64,000 nucleotides of DNA from Nephromyces sp. MM_2019 (Eukaryota > Apicomplexa > Aconoidasida > Nephromycida), in NCBI GenBank assembly GCA_015657535.1, contig JADHZB010000705.1, forward strand, positions 1 through 64,000. Direction: 5' to 3'. Positions 1 through 11,406 of the stretch are shown in pieces. Below the pieces are notes generated by a model. That model saw only the letters and a program-made list of their open reading frames with translations. It ran no database searches and was not told the origin of the DNA. The first letter of the stretch is position 1; every line of letters starts with the position of its first letter. The position numbers and the translations under genes were made by a program.

Positions 1-493
1 CACACGAGGAAATTCTTCACATAAAAATTTCATCTTCACGCACAGAGAAAGCTGTTAAGCATGCATTTCAACTCGCTGGCGCTCTCGCACACACAGAAGC
101 TCTCACAGCAAGTGCACTACAACGCATTCATATGATCACACAGTGAATCTATGGATGAAACGTATGCGTACTTTTTGAAAAGCATTTGCTGTGTTTATCT
201 TTGAAGATCCTTAAAATTCGTTTCAACTACATGAAGCTTCTACTTTCTGGTGTTTTGTGCATTTTTTTCGTATGAAAATGATGGGTTAATTTTATAATAT
301 TGAGGTGTGTGTGTGTTTTTTTTTTTTTCAAGTGAGTGTGTGTGTGCGTATGTGTTTGTTTGCATGTATGTTTGGATGAATATATATATATGTGATTATA
401 TGCGTGTGTGTGCGTGCGTGTGTATGTATTTATGAGCACTCTTTTCACTATTTCTAGTGTGTGTAGAGTTGGATTTTTTGCTATTATACGCAG
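1..493 (+). other. intron of the upstream acyltransferase gene, TG-rich
   Basis: No exon could be supported here. The stretch holds TG-rich runs at about 305-425, a T-run near 317-330, and a 3' splice site (CAG) at 491-493 that opens the first recognised exon. A short open stretch near 98-150 was considered, but it has no usable donor. Confidence 0.5.
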
Positions 494-656
494 AGCCTTT
501 ATCCTCCTGAAAGGCTAAACCTTTCCAATGCGAAGATGTACGCGCTACAACAACTGTAAGCAAAGCTATGATTGGGAAGCTCTGACCATGCTTGAGTTTT
601 GCTTCTAGCATACGTGTGTGTGTGTGTGTGTGTGTGTGTTTGTGTGTGTGTGTTTG

Positions 657-701
<45 letters not shown>

Positions 702-871
702 TTGTGTGTGTGTTTGTGTGTGTGTGTGTTTGTGTTTGTGTGTGTTTGTGTTTGTGGTTGAAGATGGGGTTTATGGTGCGAATTTATGTATAAGGAAGTG
801 TATTCCATAGAATTCTACAATCTTGCAAAATTTTGCTACTAAGTCACGAGTATGTCAAGCTATGTCTATTG

Positions 872-902
<31 letters not shown>

Positions 903-3148
903 CACACACACATGAAGAGACGTTGGACAAGGTGAAGTTTGCCAAGTAAACACGCACACAGCTTAAGACACGCTTGAAAAGTTGAAGATAACCAGACATG
1001 AGCACACACACACACACACACACACGCTATGATACGCTGTTGAAGCTAGCCAAGCACTAGCGCACACGCGCACACACCAATCATGGGAATATACGAATTA
1101 GCTTAGTTTCGCTGTTTTGCTTTAGTGTAGCTCCTGCCTTAGAAGGTGATAACAAAGTTTTAGAGCTTCTGTTGTGCTGTTTCTTCACTCTAATCTTTCT
1201 CATGGCATGTGATACTATTGGTGGTGTGTGTGTGTGTGTGTGTGCGTGTGTGTTTGCTTAAACTCTAAAAAGCGTTTTTATGCTCGTTCTAAGGATAGTC
1301 TTTTTTCTTTTTTTTTTCATATTGAATAGGTGTATGTACACCCTATGTCTTGGCTATGCTATATGCTGGTAGTGGCTGATTGTTGCTTGAAATTTCAGTG
1401 GATTTAGCATAGGTAGTAGGGGAAGAAGTAGTCTTAGGCAGAGAAAAAAAGAGGAGGAATACTAGAAAAACATATGCATGTGTGTTTATATATGAAAGAA
1501 AGCCTATACAAACATGGGTGGGTGAGCTGACAAACACATATGCACAGCTGTAAGTTGACACGCACGCGATGCACGTGTAAGCTGACACAAACGAACAATA
1601 TACGTTCAAGCTGACGTATGCAAATTTTAGCAAAACCAAACTGCGCACACAAGTTAACACACACACCCACACACACGCGAAGGAAAAGAAGCAGCTTCAA
1701 CTCTCTTTGCTACACCATTGAGCTGCAATGCTTTTTCCTTAAATCACTCACTGAAAAGCTTTTTCTTTGCTTTTTTTCCGGCTTCATCGATAGTATTAGA
1801 GTTATTCACACTCATTGCAGTGAGTATTTTTTTTCATATTTTTCATCCTTTTCTCGAAATTTCGCGTTTTTTATAGGATTTCAAAGTTGTTATGGCATTA
1901 CGCTAATGATAAAGGTAACTTTATTTGATCTTTTCCCGCCTCTTATGTCGGTTTTTTGCTTTTTCTATGACCTTTATACGCTATTTTACGCATTTTTACC
2001 GGTTTTTCAGCCGTTTTTTACGTTTTCTTTGATGTTTTTTAGGTGGTTTCTTTACGTTTTTCTGCATTTCCTATGAGCTTTTCTTGAGTTGCTTCTTCAT
2101 GTCTCTCTTTCCCCTGCATTTTGCATGTTTGTATACTTTTTTTCCTAGATTCTTGTCTTTATTTTTCTTTATTCTGCTTATTTCTCTTTTTTCTTTTTTT
2201 TTTCTTTTCCCTTTTCTCCTCCATCACCTTTTCCTCTCCCTCCTCCTCTTTTTCTTCTTCAAGAGTTGATAGAGCTAAAGAAAGCTCTCACTGAGTATGA
2301 GAAGAAGCTTAAGGCCTACAACATCCTCGATGAAGATGTTTGGATGTTGAAGCACTCGGCGGCTGGTGCTATGCTTTCTTTAGTAGAGAAAGTCTGCCTT
2401 CTTGTTGTGTGTGGAATTTTGGTAGGTTAAACAATATTTTTCGTGATTTCTTGATGCTTTTTTGTGTGTGTGTATTTTGCATTCGTTATTGTTTGTTTTT
2501 ATCGGGTATGTGGATATGAAGCTCAGGAAACATCAAGGAACCTCATCAATTATGTGTGAAGTCTTCGACGTGTTGGTCTGTGTTGTGGGCAGTTTTTTTG
2601 CAAAGTGTGTGCTTCACTTGTTTTGCATTTGATTCCGCATGTGTGGGTGTGTGTAGGTGGGTGTGTTTTTTGTTATATATATGTGTGTGCCTCCTTGCAT
2701 TAGCGGTATGCTTGTCTTTTTTACGTGTTTCTTTGGGTTTTTTGAAACTTTGCGTGCGATTTTTTCCTCATTCTGTGTGTGCATTTTGTTCTTTTCATTG
2801 TATGTATGGATGTGCCTTCTTTACTTTTTGAAGAAGAACGCTTTCTCCTGCTGCCTTTTTATCTTCAGGGTTTTCCTATTTCTATATTTTGGGCTCCTCT
2901 AGGTATAATAGCTTCTTACTATGCTGAGAATCATAGAGAACAGGTTAATGCAACGCTCTTCATAACCTGTGTGTGTGTGTGTATGTGTGTGTGTACTTAC
3001 ACTAAGAGGGAAGGCAAAATGAGAGAGAATGTTAGGAAGAAGAGATGCGAGACGAGGTTAAGCGCACACACACACACACACACACACACATGAGCACACA
3101 CACACACACACACACATGAGCACACTCACACACACACACATGAGCACA

Positions 3149-3202
<54 letters not shown>

Positions 3203-6200
3203 TGTTTTAAGAAGTTCTCCGTCATTTTTTGTTGATCTTCTCAAGAGATGAGGATGTCTTTTATTTTCACCGGTTGAACAGGGAAATGTAAAACCAACTG
3301 GAAAAAGTGAATATCAATCAAACCCACACAGTAGCGGAGAAATGCGTGTGTGTGGCTGTATAGTCTTCGTGCGGATAGCTTTAGTGTACGAGTTTTTTGG
3401 TGGTGTGTGATGTCTATAGGTATGTGGATTGTGGCATTGATACGCGTCTCTGACTGGTATATCGCTTCTATACGTGTGTGTGCATGGTGTGTATACGTGT
3501 GTATTCGCATGGAGTATATGGCTTCTATACATGTGTGTGGTATCTGGTGTGTATATCATCTGTGTGCGTGTTTGCTATATATTTCATGATTCATGATGGC
3601 TTTTATTCCGAACATTTCTTCGCGTTTGTGTGTCTTCTCAAACACACACAAACTGAAGCTTTTTCTTGTAGGCGCTGCTAGGCAGTAAAGTCAAGTTGAA
3701 GGGTACCGATGTTGTTGCTAGCTATAAGGTGCTAGTACTGCTGGTTCTTGTACCTACAGTTAATATAATCTATGGCATTATCTTTGGCATGCGAGTCTAT
3801 GGAGAGTAAGCCTTTTGTGTGTGTGTGTGTGTGTGTGCTATGTCTATGTGCGTGGCATACGGTATATGCTATGCCTTCGCCTTGTGTGTGCAATGTGAAA
3901 ATTACGCGAAGTGCGTGTGTGGTATGTGTGTGTGCGACTTACGATTCATGACGTGCACATGTGGTATGTGTGTTTTTATGCAATTTAAGTTATACGCTGC
4001 TTATCTACATTGTGTGCAGCTTTGATGTGTGTGTGTGGTTGTATAATATATGCAACAAGTATAGTAACGCTGTCAGTGGCATTGACTTTCCCTACCCACT
4101 TTTAAGGGCTAGGGAGCTAGATTTAAGCTAGGGATAAGCTCTTCAGCAAGTAAAGAGAATAAGCATAGAATCAGCTTAATTTTGGCTCACGCACACACAC
4201 TCACACACTTATAGAAGCCTTTGATAGTAAACATATCCTTCTGTATACAGTAATTGGAGAGGACTCTTGCTTTCTGTACTACTGGCTTTGTGTGTTCTCC
4301 CTCTCTTGTACTATGGTAAGACTTCAGTGTGGGAATGTTATGAGGTGATATATGTGTGTTTGGTTGTTTTTGACCTTATTTTTTTTACTGTGCCCATATA
4401 GGTGTGTGTGTCTTGTGTGTGTGTGATCTCTCTCTCTCCCTACTAGCATGATAAGTCTACAGTATTGAAATTTCACGAGATCATACATGTATGTCTGTTT
4501 TCTCGGTCTTATGCGGTTGATGTACCCATATTATTAGTGTGTAATATGTTGCTCTCATTTACACTCTGTGTGTGCTTTCATCTTTGCATGCGATTGTGTG
4601 TTAGTGTGCGAAATTTCAGTTTCCTGAAGACACATAGCTTATTCTGCCGATTCTCTTGTTCTTAGTGAGCATCAAGAACGTCGGGCGATGTTTGGTGATT
4701 TATCGGCATCTGAAGATTTTGTGCTACGTTTTCATTGCGAAGTAAGTTATAATGTTGTTGTATCACAGCAAGTGTGTGCTATGAGTTATTTCTCTATGCT
4801 GCTTACATGTGTGTGTGGTTTTTGCTCCTTAATTTAGTCTTGAAGTTTTGCGTTTCGTGTAAATAAGCCGAAAAGTGAAAAATTGGCAGAAGAAGTTGAA
4901 GAAGCAAAAACGAGTTTGAGAAATTCGAAACAATGTATCGCTTCAACAAGTTTTTTCCATCCTGGATGTAACAGTATCCAAACACACACGCGCACACATA
5001 TATATTGAAGATCGCTCTTTCTTGTGTATGTGATTTTAATTGCTGACTGAAAAAAATGTCAACTTTCTTCTTGTTTCCGATATACTTTCTTCAGCAAGGT
5101 TCGCTGCTTCTAACTTCACTGTTTCTTCACAATGCAATGATTTTATTTGCTTAATTTATCTTCCTTTGAAGGAGAAAAAGTCACAAATAAGATTTGATGT
5201 ATACGGAGCCCGCAGACATGCATTTGCACCTGCCACACACGCAACTCCGCCCAACAAGCACCACTAAAATTTTCACTTTTTTTGTGAATAGAAGTTGCTG
5301 CGTTGTGTGCGTTACCTCACTCTCCACCAAATGGGTGCTTCACCAGCTAATTTGCTGGGTCTAAAGGCCTTGCTTTTCTTTTTCAACAACCTTCACTCTG
5401 TGGAATGTACTTACATCCTCAGGATTAACATATGGAGAGATACTGAGCGAGAATTGGTGACTAGTCGCATGCATATGCAGTTGAAGGTGAGATTTTTCGC
5501 TGATTTGCTGGTTTTTAGTGCGTCTGTTTAGCGTTTATGAAGGGATCGCTTGAGCTGTGTGCGTGTGTGGGTATATGTCTGGGTGTCGGTGTACATGTAC
5601 GTGTGTGCATGGGTGTAAGTGTGTGGATGTAACTTTTTGCGTTTCCATGTGTATGTGTGTTTTTCTTAGCCTATTTTTGCTATTTTTCTAGTGTAAAAGC
5701 TTGTGTGTTATGCTTTTGAAGGAACCAGACACACGCACACTATAGTATGTAAGATGTTTTTATGAGAAAGGCCTTTCTCTGACTCTCCTACCTTCAAAGT
5801 ATCCTAGCAAAGCCCAACAGATGACTTAAGCTTTACGAAAACGTCGTATCAACCTGTAATCAGTGTAAATTTACTCCATGCAATAGGCTAAAGCGCATAA
5901 ACGCGTGTATTTAGGTCTAAAATATAGTTTGAATACCAGAATAAAACGATGATTTTGGGTATGTAAATCTCCTTCCCAAGGTTCCCACAAAAATCCTCTG
6001 CTAAGCCGCGTGCGAGGATACTATACGAGCGAATAAAGTTTAGCTGATAACCCAAATTTTGTGCGTCCTTCAGGTTCGCTCGACTGTACATACACTTGGC
6101 GCCTCATTCTCAGCTACATTTCTACATGAGCTTTATCAAACAGTTCCAAAGGTAAACTGTGGGCTCAGTGTGTTTTTAACTTGAAAATCAGATAAAATGC

Positions 6201-6497
6201 ATGTTGGCAAGTGTGTGAATTGCATTATGGGGGGATTCTACGAGCTCTGTATGTGTGTAGGCGTTGTATGTACATCCACTCACTTAGTGAATTCATTCTC
6301 AAAAGCTCCTATCTGCATAAAGCATCCAATTTCAGCCCATCACTTTTTTTGTCTTTTCCTCCCTCTAAGCTCATTTCCCCCTCCCTAATCCTCAGGTTGT
6401 CTTACTGTCGGATACGAAGCGCCTGATCTTCAAGAAAGATGAGTGGGCTCCTATTCATGCTAGGAATTACATGGAAAATCGCGAGGAAATCTTATGA
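494..6497 (+). CDS. glycerol-3-phosphate acyltransferase, SCT1/GPT2-type, C-terminal half (5' end outside window)
   Basis: Exons at 494-555, 1877-1914, 2264-2421, 2869-2943, 3672-3805, 4251-4315, 4666-4741, 5423-5486, 6074-6151 and 6396-6497 join with every phase consistent and give 283 residues ending in TGA. The product resembles the C-terminal half of ER glycerol-3-phosphate/DHAP acyltransferases of the yeast SCT1/GPT2 family, which make lysophosphatidic acid, the first step of glycerolipid synthesis. Visible hallmarks are a coiled stretch ([15 protein letters not shown]), a hydrophobic segment ([19 protein letters not shown]), the [18 protein letters not shown] block, two further hydrophobic segments around IIYGIIFGM and [17 protein letters not shown], and a basic/acidic tail. 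The HX4D catalytic half lies upstream, and I found no further exon in 1-493. A 26-nt alternative exon at 1794-1819 was discarded because skipping it restores a better sequence. Introns are TG/CA-rich. The family assignment is from memory of conserved blocks, not from a search. Confidence 0.72.
614..757 (+). repeat. (TG)n microsatellite with TTTG interruptions
   Basis: About 140 nt of almost pure TG dinucleotides, broken by periodic TTTG variants. It lies 60 nt downstream of a 5' splice site. All ORFs read from it are low-complexity artefacts. Confidence 0.95.
868..1076 (+). repeat. poly-A and (CA)n tracts, three blocks
   Basis: A 16-nt A run leads into (CA)n at 884-912, with further CA-rich blocks at about 1002-1026 and 1062-1077. 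They lie in the same intron as the TG tract at 614-757 and are complementary to it. Confidence 0.9.
3063..3199 (+). repeat. (CA)n minisatellite with CACATGAG units
   Basis: CA repeats are interrupted by repeated CACATGAGCACA(CT) motifs at about 3088, 3115 and 3139, then pure CA up to about 3195. The tract is inside the intron between exons 2869-2943 and 3672-3805. The same intron carries a TG tract near 2969-2993, close to its 5' end. Confidence 0.92.
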
Positions 6498-9400
6498 TAT
6501 GTATGATGAAACTTTGCTTTGAGATGAAACGCACAGCACATTACTTGAAGATGCCAGTACCTAGTCTTTTGGATGAAGTAGTTGCAAAAAAATATGAAAT
6601 TACTACTTGTGGGAGTTTTCTATTCCATGCTGCAGGGTTAGGGTTTGTTGTCGATTTCTACATGTAATAAGAAATCATTCAGCCCAGTTGCTTCTTACTA
6701 GCTGGAAGGCTATACAAATTTCAAGTGTTTTTGATTGTTTTGAGAAATCTCAATTAAATTTTAAGCAATCATAAGTACATTGTGAAGTCTTCCGTATTCT
6801 GATGGCTTTATTCTTCTTCTGCTTGTGCTTCTTGATCTTCCACTCCTTCCCCTCCTCCTTCCTCTCCTTCCCCTTCTCCCCTACCCTTCTTCAAAAATTT
6901 CGCCCTACCCTGGCTACTTATTCATTTCTTATTGCTGTATACAGTTTCTAGTCTAGAGGCCCTGATTTCCAACAGGTTTATAGAATTTGCATGTAATATC
7001 AATATGTTGGACAGTATAAATTATGTGTGTGCCTGAACTTGAAGAATTTTCAACTTTCTTTCCCTTGCCTTGGAGTTTCCAGGATTTTACCAGTGAATCC
7101 CTCAACTCTTCAGCCATAATCCCCTCGTAGCCCCCCTTCACTATATTAGCCTGCCATAGCCAAACACTATAATACCCCCCAATCCGCCCACGCTAAACCC
7201 CCGAAATTCTTCTACACACACATTAAAGCTCCCAGGTTTCCCACTATAATAGCCTCTTATAACCAAACCACTATAATACCACCCAATACGCTCACACTAA
7301 ACCTGCAAAATGCTTTTACGCACACGCTAAAGCTCCCAGGTGTCCCACTACACACCCCTCCTATAGTGCGTATTCTTCCTAAGGAAGAACCTAAAAGAGA
7401 AAAAATAATTTTTAGCTTTACCCGAGTAGAAGTTGGTAATCAAAAGCCATCAGTTATTGAAAGCTATTACCACTCCTTAACTGTCTCACGCGTTTTTTTC
7501 TTCACCGTTTGCACTCTGACGCCCGTGCTGATGATAGTCCTTTCCATTGAAGCGAATGAACCGCATATAGTTGCCGAAATGATGAGTTGCCTTTGCATGC
7601 TTAAAATTACTACACACTGGTTGATTTGCGCTACAGAATAAGTCATTCCACCCAGGGTTAACGAGGATAATTCCTCCTACTTGATAACTGCGTATTTCAT
7701 GAGCGCTTTAAACGATGCTTTTTGATATTTTCATGAACTATTTTTATCGTTTTTTGACTTCATTCAGCAAGTATATCGGTTGAAATGCTGCACACAAGCT
7801 AAAATCATTAGTAACTACCGTTGAGACACTGCTTTATGCAGTTCCATTCGTTCTGGTTTTTCGATAAGCTCACTTGGTGGAATTATCCTTAAATTTTCAT
7901 TCTGTTGAATTTTACATGTATAGTCCCGGTGAGCTTTTCTCCTTATTTTTGTTGGAGAATTAAGTCTCGTCCTTGTACGTGTGTGTGTTGTGCAGTGAGT
8001 ATAGAATTCTTTTTCTCCAAATTTATAGAGGTTTTGTATGTGTATCAGCGACTAATTTTTGGTAATCGCTGTGTGTATGAGCCAAAAGGTGTGCAGCCTT
8101 TTTTTTGGCTTCGTTCACCCTGTCTTTGCTTGAAATAATTCATTTCCAGATGTTGTGCGAATCCTAAATCTTTTTTAAATTTAACAAGTATGAAAGCGCC
8201 TTCATAGTTTCACCGTGTATTATATGTGCTGCCATGAAAATATCTTTGCAGATATTCTAGAGTACAAAAGTGAGGATATAATTATGTACATAAGTACTCG
8301 AAAGAGTGTAGCTCTTCCTTATAATTCTTTTGCGCCCTTATCAACCTTTAAATTCTTGTTGGCGAGGAGCTAATCTGAGTGTGTGTTACTCGCTGCACGG
8401 TACAGCTATTTCATAGATGCGATTGGGAAGTGCAACTGCGCGTTCAGTTTACATATTCTTACTGACAGGTGGAAATAGGGAAAACAAAATCTTTGTGGAA
8501 GTTTCGTGGGCGATTTTTTCAAACTTAACTTTTGTTATGGCTTTCAAATTTAAACTGCCGGCATGACTTCTAGAGAATAGGCTATAACGGAATTATAGTA
8601 TGTAATTCTGCAAAAAAAATGGTCATTGAGGCGCTTTCGGAACATTCTGGTTATCTCCTTATTTATTGCTGCGCATACTCCTTGCTCAGAAATGTGCGGG
8701 GGAAGCATACTCATCACAATATTGTTATTTTTGTTACCTAGTTAGTACATGTCATCCAGGAAGCTAGTTTTGCGTAGGGAACTTCATGTCCATTTATAAG
8801 AGGGATTTTAATATATGGGAATTACCCAAAAATCAGGGCCGTGCGAATTGTTGATAGTGCACATGCAGAATAGTGTTGAAACTTCGTAGAATGCTTGTGC
8901 GGAGTACTTTCAAAGTCACTCGTAATATTATCGTGCCAAGTCTGCATTTCAAGTATGTTACTCGTGCAGGTGTACACGAGCATGGAGAATGTATTATATC
9001 AAATATTATCTATTGCCGCAAAACTTTGTTACATAACTGGCAATGAATCTTAAAAAATAATAGGACCTACGATTTTACAGCAATCGACTACGTCCTTACT
9101 GGCAATGAAATTGAATGTGGACGGGCTAGTGCTCCAAAATTTTGTATTCTCGAGGACTACATCTTCCTTGCGGTTGCCGTCTCACAATTTGTGGGTTGAT
9201 TCTACAACCTTCCGCGATTGGTGTGAACCTCCGCATTACATCCCTGAAGCAGCACACTACGCAGCTATCGTCATGCGCGTTAGCTACCGTGCATTCCGAG
9301 TCATGTTCAAGAAGAAAAAACTATGTGATATGTTACCAATCAAGCTATTACTCATAGAATTTGCCCTAAGCTCCATCGATACCTAGAAGTATGAACAAAT

Positions 9401-10338
9401 TTTCTTGTAGATGAATAGCGACGAATACAATGGTTATTATGATTTGCAATATCTTGCATGCGGCATCGTAGAATAGCTTAGACAAAAGCATTGTGCTGGT
9501 GGATCTACAGTACAAATTAAAGGGTAGCTGGTACTCAATGAGCATGTAAGCTTACTCATAAATCCAACAGCTGCATACTTCTATAGTTCTTTCATGGCTG
9601 CAGCCCGCTAAGCAGCATTGCATAAAGAGTGTGTGCTTATTCGTGATATTCTGGTTTAGACTTATATTTTTTCAAGTAGCTTGCGCTTTTCTTCCTGCTA
9701 TATTCAACGATTGCAGACCAGCACATGATTTTTCTTGCCTTGACCCACATTTTCGTGTCACTACCACACTTTTTTCTCCCAAACCCCCGTGAGAAAGCGT
9801 TTTAACGCGTTTCAACTAGAGGGACTTACTTTTTCCATGCTCGGCTACGCCGGGTGAAGTATATACTAGTATAGGTTGCTATGGACCGCCCGCTGCACGA
9901 TTTTGACCAAAGTACCAAAGTGCACAGAAAAATTTTTCAGAAAAAATGTTATCTGCTTTTCCGAAAACTTGATGTCACTGAAAATTTTATCTTTTTACTT
10001 ATTGAATTTATGTGTTTTTGCAACAAAATTGATTACTATTTAGCGCAAAAATCTAATTTTTTAATTAAATTAATTATAAAAGATTTTTTTCGCATTTTTA
10101 AAATGAATAAGCAGGGCATATAGCGCTTACGGATGTGCAAGGCAGCGAATTTACGAACTCTAGTCATATATACGGGCATTTTTCCGAGGATTTCCACTTT
10201 CTTCCCACAACATTCGAAAGAGTGGGAACTTCGGACCAAGACAAAATGTATAGCTTTGAGAATGCAACATATATTAAATATTACGATACAAGGATATAAA
10301 AATAGGTTAAAGTGGGCAATTTCGAAGGAAACCTAAAG
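6498..10338. other. no gene identified
   Basis: Apart from the tandem repeat at 7137-7350 and a CT-rich patch near 6820-6895, I see no supportable feature. Open frames at 7366-7641, 7905-8138, 9105-9386 and 9881-10123 have no recognisable domain or paired splice sites. Upstream exons of the small basic protein ending at 10902 should lie somewhere here. Confidence 0.4.
7137..7350. repeat. tandem repeat, two ~104-bp copies plus a truncated third
   Basis: Copy 1 runs about 7137-7240 and copy 2 about 7241-7344. Both carry CACTATA(A/T)TAGCC near the start, CACTATAATACC in the middle and TAAAGCTCCCAGG at the end. By eye about 84% of positions agree. A third copy appears to start at 7345 (CACTA) and breaks off. 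The C-rich, G-poor strand bias differs from the flanks. Confidence 0.85.
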
Positions 10339-10902
10339 ACTAGGATAACTTCCCGTGAAAAGAAGCGTGCCAGAGAGGAGAAGCAGCAATCCATGCAAGT
10401 AACATTTTATCTCAAAAATTTGGGGCTACTGCCACTGCATAAATTGAGAATCCGCGAGGGATGTAACGATGTGTTTTATCTCAAAGAAAGGGGCACTGAG
10501 TAGCTATAGGCAATCTGTTAAAATGAAAGCACTTTGCTTCACCTTCAAATTGAACTATATGCGCGCATGTGTGTGCGTACTGTCTGTGTGTGCTGCCTAT
10601 GCATCTGTGTGTGTCCTTGTCTGTGCATGTCTGTGCGTTCTTGTCTATGCATGCATGTTCATGCGGCCTGCACATGCCTTTGCGTGTGTGCGTACCATGC
10701 TAGACTTGCTGCAATCAAATTTCATGACTATCTCATAAACTTTTAACTGAATCTCAGCCGTTGATTTCTCCAGGAGGAAGCTGCAAAAATCCGTAGCGAG
10801 GTTTATTCAAGAGCTGAAAAGTTAATCAAAGGGCACGAAGGTTTCATCCCTCATGAAAGCAGTCGTGTGGCAACATATGCTGACACCTTCATCCTACGGT
10901 GA
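10339..10902 (+). CDS. unrecognised basic/coiled protein, last two exons
   Basis: Exon 10339-10398 joins exon 10774-10902 in phase 0 (donor CAA|GTAACA, acceptor TTTCTCCAG) and ends in TGA. The 62 visible residues are a highly charged helix (SREKKRAREEKQQSMQ) followed by EEAAKIRSEVYSRAEKL and a C-terminus ending ADTFILR. I do not recognise the family. The start of the first exon is uncertain: the AAAG acceptor at 10338 lacks a good pyrimidine tract, and the frame is open further left to about 10312. The upstream part of the gene was not found. The intron between the exons contains a TGTG-rich stretch, as in the acyltransferase gene. Confidence 0.5.
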
Positions 10903-11406
10903 CACAATTTTCAGTAGCATGCGTTGATGGGACACATTCATAGTACACATAACAAGCACACTTCACCAGCGCTCCTTGCTAGCAGACTGGTACTCCCCTG
11001 CATGCGGACGCACTGGCAACGTGTATAAAGCGCTACTCAATAGACAAGAGAACCAATACTTGTTTTCCGCAGTGTCCCTACTTCTTCCGGAACGAAAATA
11101 TTAAGCCGTGCGTGTTAGTTTCCTGCGGTAACCTTATTCTTTAGGATGCGTGTGACTCATTTTTCGCCTTACTAGTTTTTGAGTGACTTGTGGAGCTATA
11201 CTCTCAATTGCCGTTCCAATGCTCCTTTTGTACTTCCTAACGGATAATTATGCCTGATGTTATTTCCTGATAGTGTTTTAGATGCCTGTAGGTACCAATT
11301 ACTTCATGTGATGGCGGCTTCCAGCGAAGGCCTTGTCGTATTCGGTTAGTCACGCTCACCTCAAGAAGCTTGCCATCTCCAGTTTATTGATCATTCTGAG
11401 CTCATA
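10903..11406. other. intergenic stretch upstream of DNAJC9
   Basis: No ORF or RNA gene seen. It separates two head-to-tail plus-strand genes and should hold the 3' end of one and the promoter of the other. I could not identify a specific motif. Confidence 0.4.

Noticed and set aside
592..810. Three overlapping Cys/Val- or His/Thr-rich frames on both strands
   Set aside because: They are translations of a (TG)n microsatellite inside an intron.
1794..1819. 26-nt exon between TAG and GTGAGT in the acyltransferase gene
   Set aside because: Including it changes the next exon to a poor frame. Skipping it joins 555 to 1877 to 2264 in phase and yields sequence that continues smoothly into the family-like coiled stretch.
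1618..2269. Phe-rich open frames at 1618-2076 and 2084-2269
   Set aside because: T-rich intron sequence; the frames ignore the splice sites that join recognised exons.
5292..5531. Longer exon version starting at 5292 in the acyltransferase gene
   Set aside because: Its phase does not match the preceding donor at 4741. The internal acceptor ATCCTCAG at 5415-5422 does.
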